Part shown: positions 7,769 through 17,522 of the stretch, one piece after another | Layout of the letters: each line of letters opens with the position of its first letter | How positions within the stretch are numbered: position 1 is the stretch's first letter | Source: Phycisphaerales bacterium | GTDB taxonomy: Bacteria; Planctomycetota; Phycisphaerae; UBA1845 | Direction of reading: 5' to 3' | Assembly (NCBI GenBank): GCA_020639095.1 | Contig: JACKHH010000021.1 | Location: 1 to 63,695 of the forward strand | DNA length: 63,695 nucleotides | Translations under genes and position numbers: made by a program | Notes under the pieces: model-generated | What the model saw: only the letters and a program-made list of their open reading frames with translations | Databases searched by the model: none | Told to the model about the DNA's origin: nothing

Positions 7769-7952
7769 ACCGCGCGCGCGGTGCGAGGGGAATGATTAGC
7801 AACATTTCTTGCGCACCGGTCCGATACGCCCCCATTCCATCCGATAGAGACTAGTGTCGGGCTGTGCGACGCGCGCGGCTAACCGTGTAATCGCACCCGG
7901 GCTATGCGTCCGACGGTGTAAGCAGCGAACTCGAATCAGAACGAGGAAGACC

Positions 7953-8957
7953 ATGAAGAGTAAGGCGCTGATTCCTCTGGTGATTGGTGTGGTGGTCGGT
8001 ATCATCGCGATCAAGTACACGATGGACGCCGTCAGTGCCGCCAAAGGCGCGCCCGCCTCATCCGAGATGGTGTCGGTGGTGATGGCGCAGAAAGACATTC
8101 CCGCGACCGTCGGTATTACACCGGACATGATCGTCGTCGCGCAGACGCCGCGCACACCCCTGCTTCCGCAGGAGCTGTTCACCGACATCAAGCAGCTTGA
8201 AGATCGCGTCGCGCTGAAGTCGATTCCGCGCGGTTCGCCGGTGCTCCCGTCGATGATCGCGCCGAAAGGCACGCTGCCCGGTCTGACCGTGCGCGTGAAG
8301 GAAGGCTTCCGCGCCGTCGCGGTGAAGATCGACGAAGGTTCCGGTGTGGGTTACCTCGTACACCCCGGTGACTGGGTGGACGTGATGGCCGTCATGGAAA
8401 TCCGCAAGTTCGGGAAGGTCAAGACCGAAAGCAAGCTGATCCTCGAACGCGTCCAGGTGGCCGCCGTCGGGCAGATGCTCAACGAAAATCAGGAAGAAAG
8501 CGCCAACCGCAACGTGCAGACGGTCACGCTGCTGGTGAGGGTCGACGACGTTGCGAAGCTGCACCTGGCGCAGACGCGCGGCAAGGTCACGCTCGCGATG
8601 CGCGGCAGCGACGACATGACGACGACGCTGGAAGAAGACGACGACGAGGAATTCCAGGCGATGGCGAATGCCGCCGCGTCGCAGAACACCAACACGCAGG
8701 AAGAACCGCCGGTCGCCAATTTGCAGAAGACCGTGACGGTGATCAACGACAGCGCGAGCGGCAATTCGCGCGACACGACGCAACACGTGACGTTCCAGAA
8801 CGAAGATTCAATGGATGTGATCGACGTGGAACGCGGCAACGCGGCACGGCGTTCAACGCGGGGGCGCTACAACCCAGCGCAGCCCGTACCGAACACCGAT
8901 GTTGCGCCGGGTTCCGAGGAAGTAAGCGATAACGAACCGAGCGAGGTGAGTGAGTGA
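7953..8957 (+). CDS. cpaB: Tad pilus assembly protein CpaB/RcpC
   Basis: 334 residues. An N-terminal anchor (MKSKALIPLVIGVVVGIIAI) is followed by a SAF-type domain around MAQKDIPATVGITPDMIVVA and the conserved IPRGSPVLPSMIAP, then the RcpC domain (VRVKEGFRAVAVKIDEGSGV, HPGDWVDVM). CpaB is a periplasmic factor that works with the secretin. The last 80 residues are acidic and low-complexity, rich in Glu, Asp, Asn and Ser, longer than usual and perhaps a lineage-specific tail. ATG 7953 has GAGGAAGA upstream; the reading frame extends further 5' without a ribosome site. The stop overlaps the secretin start. Confidence 0.9.
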   Translation: MKSKALIPLVIGVVVGIIAIKYTMDAVSAAKGAPASSEMVSVVMAQKDIPATVGITPDMIVVAQTPRTPLLPQELFTDIKQLEDRVALKSIPRGSPVLPSMIAPKGTLPGLTVRVKEGFRAVAVKIDEGSGVGYLVHPGDWVDVMAVMEIRKFGKVKTESKLILERVQVAAVGQMLNENQEESANRNVQTVTLLVRVDDVAKLHLAQTRGKVTLAMRGSDDMTTTLEEDDDEEFQAMANAAASQNTNTQEEPPVANLQKTVTVINDSASGNSRDTTQHVTFQNEDSMDVIDVERGNAARRSTRGRYNPAQPVPNTDVAPGSEEVSDNEPSEVSE

Positions 8958-10573
8958 TGATGCGCATAGTCATGGACGACCGACACACTGCCGCCCAGCT
9001 TCAAGGGCGCCGAGTCCATCCCCGTTTGTCGCGTAGCCGGTTCGTCCGGTGGGCGGCTGCGAGCGCTGTCGTGCTTGCGGTATCTCTGCAAGTCGCGGCT
9101 GCGGGCGAAGGCGGTTTCGCCGTTACGGTTCGTGAGGTGCCCTCGACGGCGCCGCGCGTCACCGTACCGCTGCACGGCAGCGTGGTGGTGGAAACGTCGG
9201 AGCCGATGAGCCGCGTGCAGGTGGTCGAGTCGAATATCGCGAAGATCGAACCGATCAACTCCAAGCAATACCTGATCACAGGTGTCGGCTACGGCAGCAC
9301 GCAGGTGATGCTCTGGTCCGAGGGGGGAAGCCGCGAAGCCCTGGGCGTCGACGTGGAACTCGATGTGAGTCTGCTCAATGAGAAGATTCACGACGTGGAC
9401 CCGCAGTCGGACGCGAAAGCCAGCTCGCTGCACGGCAACATCATTCTCACCGGTACGGTCAGCGGGCCGGAAGTGGCTGAACGCGTCGCGAAGCTCGCCG
9501 CGCTGTTCGTTCCGACCGACACCGACTCGCCCGACGACTTCATTCAGAATCACCTGCTCGTTTCGGGTGAGCAGCAGGTGCTGCTGCGCTGTACCGTCGC
9601 GGAAGTGAACCGCTCAGCCATCAAGCGTCTGGGTGTCAACGGTTTCCTCGCGGGCGATAACTTCCGCGATGCGTTTGCCGTGAGCCAGATTGGCGGCATC
9701 AATCCGATCAACATCGGTGCGGCTGCTGATGTGAACGCAACCAGCACGATTCCGTTCCTCACCGGTTCGGAAGGCATTCCGCTGAACGCGGCATCGTCGT
9801 TTTCGCTGGGTTTCCCGCGAATTCAGATGCAGCTTTTCCTCGACGCGCTTGCGCAGAATTCGTTGCTGAAGGTGCTCGCGGAGCCGGACCTCGTCGCGGT
9901 GAGCGGTGAGACCGCGTCGTTCCTCGCTGGTGGTGAATTCCCGATTCCGGTGCCGCAGAGCGGTGCCTCGACGGGCGCGATCACCATTGAGTTCCGCGAG
10001 TTCGGTGTTCGCGTGAACTTCACGCCGATCGTGCTGGCGCATCAGAAGATTCGCCTGCGGGTGGCGCCGGAAGTTTCCGAGACCGACTTCTCGACGGCGA
10101 TTCAGATTTCCGGCTTCGTGGTTCCGGGTCTGACGCAGCGTCGCGTGGAAACGACGATCGAAGTGGGCAACGGTCAGACGGTTGCCGTGGCGGGTTTGTT
10201 GAGCGAGCAGGTCCGCGGTATCGCGAACAAGCTTCCCGGACTCGGCGAAGTTCCGGTGCTGGGCGCGTTGTTTCGTTCGGTGGAATACCAGCGTCGTCAG
10301 ACCGAGCTTGTCGTGCTCGTGACGCCTGAGATTATCAGCCCGATGGATCCGCAGCAGGTTCCGAAAGTTCCGGGTGAAGATCTTGCCACGCCCAACGATT
10401 ATGAATTGTATGCTTTAGGACTGCTGGAGGGCGAAGGCCACTTCGAACCGGAGGAAGAGCTGGGCGAACCGCTTCCGACGGACTCCGGCAACGGCCCTGC
10501 GCCGATCGCAAGCGAACCTGAAGAGCTGTCGCTTCACGGACCTTGGGGATTTTCAACCGCCTCGGATATGTAG
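8957..10573 (+). CDS. cpaC: Tad secretin CpaC/RcpA
   Basis: 538 residues. An N-terminal signal region (VVLAVSLQVAAAGEGGF) is followed by a pilus-assembly N-terminal domain with paired beta elements (MSRVQVVESNIAKIEPINSK), a BON-like segment (LHGNIILTGTVSGPEVAERV), and a C-terminal secretin domain from about residue 290. The secretin hallmarks LAEPDLVAVSGETASFLAGG and the GLTQRR...VAGLL...PGLGEVPVLGALFRS stretch are present. It forms the outer-membrane channel for the Flp pilus. The ATG overlaps the cpaB stop as TGATG; a GTG at 8954 is an alternative start. The last 70 residues are a Pro/Glu-rich tail. Confidence 0.93.
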   Translation: MMRIVMDDRHTAAQLQGRRVHPRLSRSRFVRWAAASAVVLAVSLQVAAAGEGGFAVTVREVPSTAPRVTVPLHGSVVVETSEPMSRVQVVESNIAKIEPINSKQYLITGVGYGSTQVMLWSEGGSREALGVDVELDVSLLNEKIHDVDPQSDAKASSLHGNIILTGTVSGPEVAERVAKLAALFVPTDTDSPDDFIQNHLLVSGEQQVLLRCTVAEVNRSAIKRLGVNGFLAGDNFRDAFAVSQIGGINPINIGAAADVNATSTIPFLTGSEGIPLNAASSFSLGFPRIQMQLFLDALAQNSLLKVLAEPDLVAVSGETASFLAGGEFPIPVPQSGASTGAITIEFREFGVRVNFTPIVLAHQKIRLRVAPEVSETDFSTAIQISGFVVPGLTQRRVETTIEVGNGQTVAVAGLLSEQVRGIANKLPGLGEVPVLGALFRSVEYQRRQTELVVLVTPEIISPMDPQQVPKVPGEDLATPNDYELYALGLLEGEGHFEPEEELGEPLPTDSGNGPAPIASEPEELSLHGPWGFSTASDM

Positions 10574-10673
10574 CATCCGGGGCGCTGCTTGTACTTAGCC
10601 GTTCGGTGACGTGGCCCCGTCACCGTGGGGTACCTCACGTATCCCGGTCAGTTGATAGAGGAGGGGAGAGAAC

Positions 10674-12521
10674 ATGTCCTGGGGAAAATCTCTGCGCCGA
10701 ATTTGCGCCCGTCCGAGCCGTCGCCGCGGTATCGTGGCTGTACAGGTCGGCGTGGCGCTGGTGATGATCGCCGGTTTTGCGGCGCTGACCATCGACGTCG
10801 GCGCGATGTATAACGCAAAAGCCGACCTGCAACGCACGGCGGACGCAGCCGCCCTTGCCGCCGCATCCAAGCTATCCGACTACACCAACCCGACAGCGTC
10901 TCCGCAGGATCTTGCGCGGGCGGAAGCATTGAAGTACACCAATCGCAACAACGTCTTCGGGCAGGAAAACGAGGAAATGACGCTGGATACCGCCGACGTG
11001 GAGTTCGGTCGCGCGGTGTACAATGAAGGCTCGGGAAGCTACGACTTCGTGCCGAACGATTCCTTCCCGGATGCGGTTCGCGTGCGTGTGCGCATGAACG
11101 AGCAGTCGAGCAACCGCGCATTGACCTTGTACTTCGCCCGCGTCTTCGGTCGCGAAACGAAGGACCTGGAAGCCGAGGCTATCGCCATGATGGTTCCGCG
11201 CGACATCGCCATCGTCGCGGACATGTCCGGCTCGCATACCGACGACAGTGAACTGGCGCACTACAACTCGATGGCGGAAGGTTCGGGCGTCAACCTGTTC
11301 GACGTCTGGGACAACTTCCCGGGTGGCGTCGGTGACATCGATTCATCGTGGAACGGCGACGAGTTCAGCGTTCGTGGCGGCGGCCCGAGCCCGCAGATGG
11401 CCGGACCGGCATGGGGCGCGATGAAGGATCTGGGATTCGGCAATACCACCGTTGGTCCGAACTATCAGCCTTCGTACGACCTCGGCCTCGTCCGCCTGCC
11501 GCAGTACCAGGATTGGTCGAACACCAAGATCGAAACCTATCTGGCGAATCAGGGTTACATCCCCGAGGAAATCGACGTGATCATGAGCAGCGCTCACGAT
11601 GGCGACGGTGCTTGGGATGAACGCGTCGCGGTGGCGCTCGGTCTGGCCAAGTGGAACAGCGGTATTCCCGGTGGTTTGTGGGAACAGCAGGGGCTGAGCC
11701 CGTCGCAGGCCGGCAACGGCAACGATTGGATCGGCGGCAGTGAGATCACCTGGCAGGAAACGTTTGGTGATCGCACGATGAACCAGTCCGCAGCCATCTG
11801 GCAGGACTACATCAACAACTACATGAGCAAGACGTGGACGCAGATGTACCACGCGAATTCGGACTTCCGTTATCGCTTCGGTATCAAAACGTTCATCAAC
11901 TACCTGATGGAGCGTCGTCCGCGTCACAGCGAGACGCCGGAATTCGCCAACACGCCGACCCAGCCGATGCAGGCGGTGAAGGATGCCGTCGGCCAGCTCG
12001 TTGATACGATCACGGGCCTGGAGACCGATGACCATCTTTCGCTCGAAGCGTATGACACCGGTGCGTATCACGAGGTGAACCTCACTGAGGATTACGAATC
12101 CGTGCGCACGCGCATGAACGAGATGCAGGCTGCGCACTACGACGTTTGGACGAACATGGGGGGTGGCATCCTGCGCGCTCGCGAGGAGCTTACTGGTCCG
12201 CGTGCACGCGGAACGGCCCGCAAGGTGATGATCCTGTTGACCGACGGCAATGCCAACGTGTCCGCAAACGGCGTGACGGGCGACAACAACGGTGGTCGCG
12301 CCTACGCCGAGGCGCAGGCTGCCCAAGCGGTCTCGGATGGTATCCGCATCTTTAGCGTGAGCGTGGGTGTAGCGGCTGACGTGGATCTGATGGACCTCAT
12401 CGCGGGCATGGGATCGGGTACGCACTTCCACGCGGAAGGCGCGATCGACACCTACAGCGCCCAGCTCGAGGCGATCTTCCAATCGCTGGGCGGTGCGCGT
12501 CCGGTGGAGTTGATTCGCTAA
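10674..12521 (+). CDS. tadG: TadG-like protein with von Willebrand factor A domain
   Basis: 615 residues. The N-terminus has the TadE/TadG pattern: basic segment, hydrophobic helix (VALVMIAGFAALTIDVGAMY) and KADLQRTADAAALAAASKL. A vWA domain follows. Its metal-site motif DxSxS appears as ADMSGS near residue 183, and the late strand as KVMILLTDGNANVS, followed by GIRIFSVSVGVAADVDLMDL. A long insert of about 250 residues separates the two halves of the vWA fold. vWA-bearing TadG proteins are thought to bind surfaces or organise the machine outside the cell. The start is set by GAGGGGAGAGAAC before ATG 10674. Confidence 0.88.
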   Translation: MSWGKSLRRICARPSRRRGIVAVQVGVALVMIAGFAALTIDVGAMYNAKADLQRTADAAALAAASKLSDYTNPTASPQDLARAEALKYTNRNNVFGQENEEMTLDTADVEFGRAVYNEGSGSYDFVPNDSFPDAVRVRVRMNEQSSNRALTLYFARVFGRETKDLEAEAIAMMVPRDIAIVADMSGSHTDDSELAHYNSMAEGSGVNLFDVWDNFPGGVGDIDSSWNGDEFSVRGGGPSPQMAGPAWGAMKDLGFGNTTVGPNYQPSYDLGLVRLPQYQDWSNTKIETYLANQGYIPEEIDVIMSSAHDGDGAWDERVAVALGLAKWNSGIPGGLWEQQGLSPSQAGNGNDWIGGSEITWQETFGDRTMNQSAAIWQDYINNYMSKTWTQMYHANSDFRYRFGIKTFINYLMERRPRHSETPEFANTPTQPMQAVKDAVGQLVDTITGLETDDHLSLEAYDTGAYHEVNLTEDYESVRTRMNEMQAAHYDVWTNMGGGILRAREELTGPRARGTARKVMILLTDGNANVSANGVTGDNNGGRAYAEAQAAQAVSDGIRIFSVSVGVAADVDLMDLIAGMGSGTHFHAEGAIDTYSAQLEAIFQSLGGARPVELIR

Positions 12522-12558
12522 GGATGCTTTTGCCGCGACCAACGTCGTACGTGTTACC

Positions 12559-12584
12559 GGACGGCCCGCCTTTGCGGGCCGTCC
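12559..12584 (+). terminator. Perfect 11-bp GC hairpin after tadG
   Basis: GGACGGCCCGC pairs with GCGGGCCGTCC across a CTTT loop, 38 bases after the tadG stop. No T-tract follows. It may reduce read-through into the cpaE-to-tadC genes. The remainder of the gap 12522-12858 contains nothing I recognise; a 135-codon frame there has no family features. Confidence 0.65.
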
Positions 12585-12858
12585 GCGCGCGCAGCGGTAT
12601 TCGCGGTCCCACCAGGGTTGCGCTGCGCGTTTCGTCCGATATTCCCGGCATCCGATCAGCTTGGTTGGCGTTAATCGCGGAGTATTGCTTGCGAAATCGG
12701 GCGTTGCGATTGGCCGATATTGATGGTGACGCACTGTGTGGAGTGGGAAACGTCCGCTCCGATTCTCTGCATCGGTCCGAAGATGCGCGCTTTCGCAAGG
12801 CGGTGTTTCCGCCCGGCGGTATGCCCCTGCGATACGTCTTGAGGCCTGGGAGTTGTCG

Positions 12859-14037
12859 ATGTCAGCAGTTCGCATCGTCGTATTCAACGCCGACGAAGAC
12901 TTCGCCCCGAGCCTGCGTACGTCGCTGCTGAGCCTGGCCGGCGCCAAGATCATTGCCGAGGTGGATGAGCCGGCGTTGTTGCAGCAGGCGCTGTCGCAGT
13001 TTCGATGCGACGTGCTTGTCGCGCACCTGGACCCAGCGCCTGAAGCGGTGCTGCCCTTCCTGGCTGATCTTGTCGCGTCGGGTACGGGCGTGCCGATATT
13101 CGCGGTCTCGGAGTCGAGCGACGGACAGCTCATTCTCTCCGCGATGCGCAGCGGTATTCGCGAGTTCCTCACGAAGCCGATCGACGTGTCGGTGCTTGAG
13201 GAGGCGGTTGGGAAAATCGCGAGCACGTCGTCCACGGAGAAGCACGGCAGTCTGATCACGGTGATCGGGGGGGCCGGTGGCGTGGGCGCGACGACGATCG
13301 CGGTGAATCTTGCGGTGGAACTCGCGAGTCTCGCGGAGGGCCGCGTGACGGTGGTCGATCTCGACCACCGCTTCGGGCAGGTTGCGACGGCGCTCGACGT
13401 CGAGCCGAGTTATACGGTCGCGGACCTTTGTGAGAGTCCGGAGCAGTTGGAACGGCAGATGATCGAGCGGGCGCTGGTGCGCCACGCGTCGGGCACGCGG
13501 GTGTTGAGCAGGCCGTTGCACTTCTCGCAGGCCGACAACATCACGGCAGCCCACTGCGTCGGCGTGCTCAGCGCGCTGACCGCGATCAATGATTACGTCG
13601 TCGTCGACGGACCGACGCGATTCGATTTCGGCAGCAAGTCCGTGCTGGACATCGCGGACTACAACCTGCTGGTCTTGCAACTGGTGGTGCCGACGGTGCG
13701 CAGCGTGCATCGCATGCTTGGCGGCATGCGCGAGGTGGGTTTCAACCTCGACCGCATGCGTCTGGTGTGCAACCGCATTGGCTGCGAGGGCGGCGGGATC
13801 ACGGTGGACGATGTCGGCGCGACGCTGGGCAGCGAGGTTTTTGCCGAAATTCCCGACGATTGGGGCACGGTGAACGGGTCCATGAACGTCGGCGAACCGC
13901 TGGCGACGAGCGCGCCCAAGAGCAAGGTGCGCCAGGCGATTCGGGCAGTCGCGGAGCGTTTGCACTATCCCGACGGCGTGCCCGCGGAAGAGAAAGCGGG
14001 CGCGAAGAAGGGCGGCATCCTAAGCAAGATCTTCTGA
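12859..14037 (+). CDS. cpaE: TadZ/CpaE-like localisation ATPase
   Basis: 392 residues. Residues 1-130 form a receiver-like domain (MSAVRIVVFNADEDFAPSLR, with LTKPIDVSVLEEAV near its end) that lacks clear phospho-acceptor geometry. Residues 133-370 are a MinD/ParA-type domain. Its P-loop reads GGAGGVGATT, so both lysines expected in KGGVGKTT are replaced, as in many CpaE proteins; ATP turnover is doubtful. VVDLDHRFGQVATALD and VVDGPTRF follow the MinD pattern. CpaE/TadZ positions the pilus machine at the pole. A basic tail (EEKAGAKKGG) ends the protein. ATG 12859 was chosen because the receiver domain starts there. Confidence 0.88.
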   Translation: MSAVRIVVFNADEDFAPSLRTSLLSLAGAKIIAEVDEPALLQQALSQFRCDVLVAHLDPAPEAVLPFLADLVASGTGVPIFAVSESSDGQLILSAMRSGIREFLTKPIDVSVLEEAVGKIASTSSTEKHGSLITVIGGAGGVGATTIAVNLAVELASLAEGRVTVVDLDHRFGQVATALDVEPSYTVADLCESPEQLERQMIERALVRHASGTRVLSRPLHFSQADNITAAHCVGVLSALTAINDYVVVDGPTRFDFGSKSVLDIADYNLLVLQLVVPTVRSVHRMLGGMREVGFNLDRMRLVCNRIGCEGGGITVDDVGATLGSEVFAEIPDDWGTVNGSMNVGEPLATSAPKSKVRQAIRAVAERLHYPDGVPAEEKAGAKKGGILSKIF

Positions 14038-14092
14038 TCCCGGCGCGCCGGAGCGCGTTGGAGACGTACTCGGGGACCACGAGGGCCAAGCC

Positions 14093-15496
14093 GTGTTTGG
14101 AAAACGCACAACCGTACAGCTTCCTCCGGCCAAGGGGAAGCCTGAGAAACAATCCGAGTCCGCCTCCGCGCCTGCCGGTTCCAGTAAACCCGCACCCGGC
14201 GTTTCGGAGAAGCAAGATCAGTTCAATGAATTGAAGCAGCGGTTGCACCGCAAGCTCGTCGAGCAGATCGACATGACCCGCATGGTCGGCGACGAGAACG
14301 AGCTGCGCGCACAGGTGCGCGACATCGTCGAGAAGCTCTGCGAAGCCGAGAACACGCTGCTCAACTTCAACGAACGTCAGCGGCTCATCAGCGAAGTGCT
14401 CGATGAAACCTTTGGGCTTGGCCCGCTCGAAGTGCTGCTCGCCGACCAGACGATCAGCGATATTCTGATCAACGGTCCGAAGCAGATTTACGTCGAACGC
14501 GGTGGACGCGTGGAGCGGACCGACGTGAAGTTCCGCGACAACGGCCACCTCATGCACGTGATCGACAAGATCGTCTCGCAGGTGGGCCGTCGTTGCGATG
14601 AAACCTCGCCGATGGTCGACGCGCGTCTGCCGGACGGCTCGCGTGTGAATGCGGTCATCCCGCCGCTGGCGATCGACGGGCCGAGCATGTCGATTCGTCG
14701 TTTCGGCGCCGACCCGCTGACCTGGGACGACTACATTCGCTTCAAATCGTGTACGCCCGAGATTCGCGATTTCCTTCAGGCGTGCGTGCTCGCGCATCTG
14801 AACATCATTATTCTCGGCGGTACCGGTTCGGGTAAAACCACGCTGCTCAACAACCTCTCGTCATTTATCCCGCCGGAAGATCGCATCGTGACCATGGAGG
14901 ACGCAGCCGAGCTTCGCCTGCGCCAGCCGCACGTCGTGCGACTCGAATCGCGCCCGCCGAACATCGAAGGCAAGGGCCAGATTTCGATTCGCGACCTGCT
15001 GATCAACAGCTTGCGTATGCGTCCCGACCGAATAGTGGTCGGTGAGTGCCGCGGCGCGGAAACGCTGGACATGCTCCAGGCGATGAACACCGGCCACGAT
15101 GGTTCGCTGACCACGATTCACGCGAACAGTGCCCGCGATGCCGTGCAGCGTGTTGAAACGATGGTGATGATGGCGGGCTTCGAGTTGCCGTTGCGCGCCA
15201 TTCGCCAGCAGTTCGCGTCCGCGATCCACCTGCTCGTGCAGGCGCAGCGCCTTTCGGGCGGGCCGCGAAAGATCGTCAGCGTCACCGAAGTGCAGGGCAT
15301 GGAAGGTGACACGATCACGATGCAGGACATCTTCAAGTTTGAACAGCGCGGGATGACTTCGGGCGGAAAGGCTTGGGGTGAGATCGTGGCGACCGGGTTG
15401 CGTCCTGGTTTCCTGGAACGATTGAAATCGTCGGGATGCAACATCGATCCGGACATGTTTGAACGACGCGTGCTCGTGCGCGATGACGTCGATTAG
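14093..15496 (+). CDS. cpaF: Tad secretion ATPase CpaF/TadA
   Basis: 467 residues. A Pro/Ser-rich N-terminal linker is followed by the three-helix region and the conserved GLGPLEVLLADQTISDILIN, then the ATPase domain. Walker A is GGTGSGKTTLLNN near residue 240; the Asp box is RIVTMEDAAELRL, Walker B is RPDRIVVGECRGAE, and the His box is GHDGSLTTIHANSARDA. It is the cytoplasmic hexameric motor for Flp pilus assembly. Translation starts at GTG 14093 behind GAGGG; the first downstream Met would remove conserved sequence. Followed closely by tadB and tadC. Confidence 0.95.
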   Translation: MFGKRTTVQLPPAKGKPEKQSESASAPAGSSKPAPGVSEKQDQFNELKQRLHRKLVEQIDMTRMVGDENELRAQVRDIVEKLCEAENTLLNFNERQRLISEVLDETFGLGPLEVLLADQTISDILINGPKQIYVERGGRVERTDVKFRDNGHLMHVIDKIVSQVGRRCDETSPMVDARLPDGSRVNAVIPPLAIDGPSMSIRRFGADPLTWDDYIRFKSCTPEIRDFLQACVLAHLNIIILGGTGSGKTTLLNNLSSFIPPEDRIVTMEDAAELRLRQPHVVRLESRPPNIEGKGQISIRDLLINSLRMRPDRIVVGECRGAETLDMLQAMNTGHDGSLTTIHANSARDAVQRVETMVMMAGFELPLRAIRQQFASAIHLLVQAQRLSGGPRKIVSVTEVQGMEGDTITMQDIFKFEQRGMTSGGKAWGEIVATGLRPGFLERLKSSGCNIDPDMFERRVLVRDDVD

Positions 15497-15532
15497 TCGC
15501 CGGCGATCGGCGAGATTTGGAATGGTGATTCG

Positions 15533-16525
15533 ATGACCCCGCTGCTGGCCGAGATCAATCTGTTGCAGTTGGGCCTCCCGCTTGTCGGTTCGGTCCTGCT
15601 CAGCTACGGCATCTACCAGGTCGTTATCGAAACGCGCAAGGGCGAGCACAAACGCGTGCTCGATCGTTTGCGCGGCGAGACCGCGCGCGCCAAGAAGAAA
15701 GAGTCGATCTCGATTCTCAAGCGCGACCACTTGTCCGAAGACGCGGGCGCGATGATTCAGCGCACATTCGGAAAGCTCGCGTTCATCCCGCGTCTCCAGA
15801 CGATGCTCGACCAAGCCAACCTGGCGTGGTCGGCTCCGAAGATGCTCGCGAACCTGTTCGCCGCGGGCATGATCATGGCGGCGGGCGTCATCCTGATGGA
15901 CTTCAGCGTGCTGGCGGCGATCGGGATTTTCGCCACGATCATCATGCTGCCGATCTTCTACGTGTCGTTTCGCCGCAAGTCGCGCATGAAGAAGCTGGTC
16001 AATCAGCTTCCCGACGTGTTCGAAATGATGTCGCAGGCGCTGCGTGCCGGTCACTCATTGGCCAGCGCCATCCACCTGATCCACGAACAGATGCCGGATC
16101 CGATAAGTACCGAATTCGGGCGCGTCTTCCACGAACAGAACCTGGGTCTGAAAATCGAGGACGCGTTGCTCGCGATGGCGGACCGCGTTGATTCGCTCGA
16201 CGTCCGCATGTTTGTGACAGCAGTGCTCATCCAGCGCACCACGGGTGGTGATCTCGCGGAAATCCTCGACAAGATCGGTGGCGTGATTCGCGGGCGTATT
16301 GAACTCTTCGGGCAGGTGCAGAGTTTGACGTCGGAAGGCCGCCTCTCGGGTTGGGTGCTTTTCGCCCTGCCGATCATCGTGTTCGGTGCCACCGTCAAGC
16401 TGAACTACGGCTACGCCAGCATGTTGTGGACGCATCCCAGCGGAAAGGTCCTGCTGGCGATCGCCATCGGCATGCAGCTTATGGGTTTGGCCATGATCCG
16501 CTGGATTGTGAACATCAAGGTCTGA
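15533..16525 (+). CDS. tadB: Tad inner-membrane platform protein TadB
   Basis: 330 residues with an N-terminal helix, a paired-helix region at about residues 115-145, and the type II secretion F-domain from about residue 165: LVNQLPDVFEMMSQALRAGH, SLASAIHLI, and TGGDLAEILDKIGGVIRGRI are diagnostic. Two C-terminal helices follow. With TadC it forms the membrane platform on which CpaF acts. It sits 36 bp after cpaF and 34 bp before tadC. Confidence 0.93.
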   Translation: MTPLLAEINLLQLGLPLVGSVLLSYGIYQVVIETRKGEHKRVLDRLRGETARAKKKESISILKRDHLSEDAGAMIQRTFGKLAFIPRLQTMLDQANLAWSAPKMLANLFAAGMIMAAGVILMDFSVLAAIGIFATIIMLPIFYVSFRRKSRMKKLVNQLPDVFEMMSQALRAGHSLASAIHLIHEQMPDPISTEFGRVFHEQNLGLKIEDALLAMADRVDSLDVRMFVTAVLIQRTTGGDLAEILDKIGGVIRGRIELFGQVQSLTSEGRLSGWVLFALPIIVFGATVKLNYGYASMLWTHPSGKVLLAIAIGMQLMGLAMIRWIVNIKV

Positions 16526-16559
16526 GTCCGCGGCGCGTGCGTGCCAAGGAGTAACTGAT

Positions 16560-17486
16560 ATGCCTCCGATAATGTTGCCCATTCTCATCGCGATCAGCGT
16601 GGCGTGCATCGTGTACGCGCTGTGGCCGTCGAAGACGGATGAGAAGGATCGCGTCAAACGCCGCATGGTGGGGCGCAAAGCCGTTGACGAAGTGACGGCG
16701 GTGCGCAAGCAGGCCAAGGAATCGGTCGCTGCCAAGATGGTGCAGAAGGTCGCGCCCATCGCGGTGCGCCCAGTCATGCCCAAAGACTCGGCAGAGATGT
16801 CCAAGCTGCGCCAGAAGCTGTGCAGCGCGGGCTTCCGTCGTGAGAACGCGTCGCAGGTGTTCCTCGCGAGCAAGACGCTGGTGGGTATCGCCGGTCTGGC
16901 CGCGGGCGGTTTGTACGCGTGGATGAAGGGCTACGACTCGACGAATACGATCGGCGCGGTGATCTGCGGGATGGCGTTCGGGTTCCTCGCACCGAATGCA
17001 TGGCTCGCAAGCGTTTCCAAGAAGCGCGGCGAGAAGATCAAACATGGTCTGGCGGATACGCTCGACCTGATGGTTGTTGCGGTGGAAGCGGGCCTGGGTC
17101 TCGATGCCGCGATTCAGCGCGTCAGCGACGAACTCAACACCGTGCACCCCGAGCTCAGCGAGGAATTGCAGATCGCGATTCTCGAAACGCAAATGGGTAT
17201 TCCCCGCGCCGAAGCGCTCGACAACCTCGCGCAACGCACGATGGTCGAGGAATTGCGCGCGATGGTTGCCATGATCAACCAAGCCGAGCGGTTCGGTACC
17301 AGCATCGCCCGCGCGTTGCGGAACCAATCGGAAGCGCTGCGACTCAAACGGCGACAGGCAGCCGAAGAACGCGCCCAGCAGTGCGCGGTCAAGCTGATGC
17401 TTCCGCTGATCCTCTTCATCTTCCCGGCCATCTTCGTCGTGCTGGCCGGTCCGGCGGCGCTGAGCTTCATGGAGTCGGGCTTCTAG
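16560..17486 (+). CDS. tadC: Tad inner-membrane platform protein TadC
   Basis: 308 residues. An N-terminal helix, a linker, a helix pair at about residues 100-145, then the F-domain with GLADTLDLMVVAVEAGLGLD, the conserved ELQIAILETQMGIPRAEALD and SIARALRNQSEALRLKRRQ, and a last hydrophobic segment (LPLILFIFPAIFVVLAGPAA). The arrangement is that of TadC. ATG 16560 is preceded by AAGGAG. It is the last gene of the locus and is followed 36 bp later by a textbook terminator. Confidence 0.93.
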   Translation: MPPIMLPILIAISVACIVYALWPSKTDEKDRVKRRMVGRKAVDEVTAVRKQAKESVAAKMVQKVAPIAVRPVMPKDSAEMSKLRQKLCSAGFRRENASQVFLASKTLVGIAGLAAGGLYAWMKGYDSTNTIGAVICGMAFGFLAPNAWLASVSKKRGEKIKHGLADTLDLMVVAVEAGLGLDAAIQRVSDELNTVHPELSEELQIAILETQMGIPRAEALDNLAQRTMVEELRAMVAMINQAERFGTSIARALRNQSEALRLKRRQAAEERAQQCAVKLMLPLILFIFPAIFVVLAGPAALSFMESGF

Positions 17487-17522
17487 GCCGCGATCGCGAA
17501 GGGAAATCTCAAGAACGCCACG

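Noticed and set aside
12524..12931. 135-codon + frame between tadG and cpaE
   Set aside because: It crosses a GC hairpin and then overlaps the cpaE start; no family features.
11343..13259. 638-codon open frame on the - strand opposite tadG and cpaE
   Set aside because: Composition (Arg/His/Ala/Val) and position are those of an antisense shadow of two well-identified genes.
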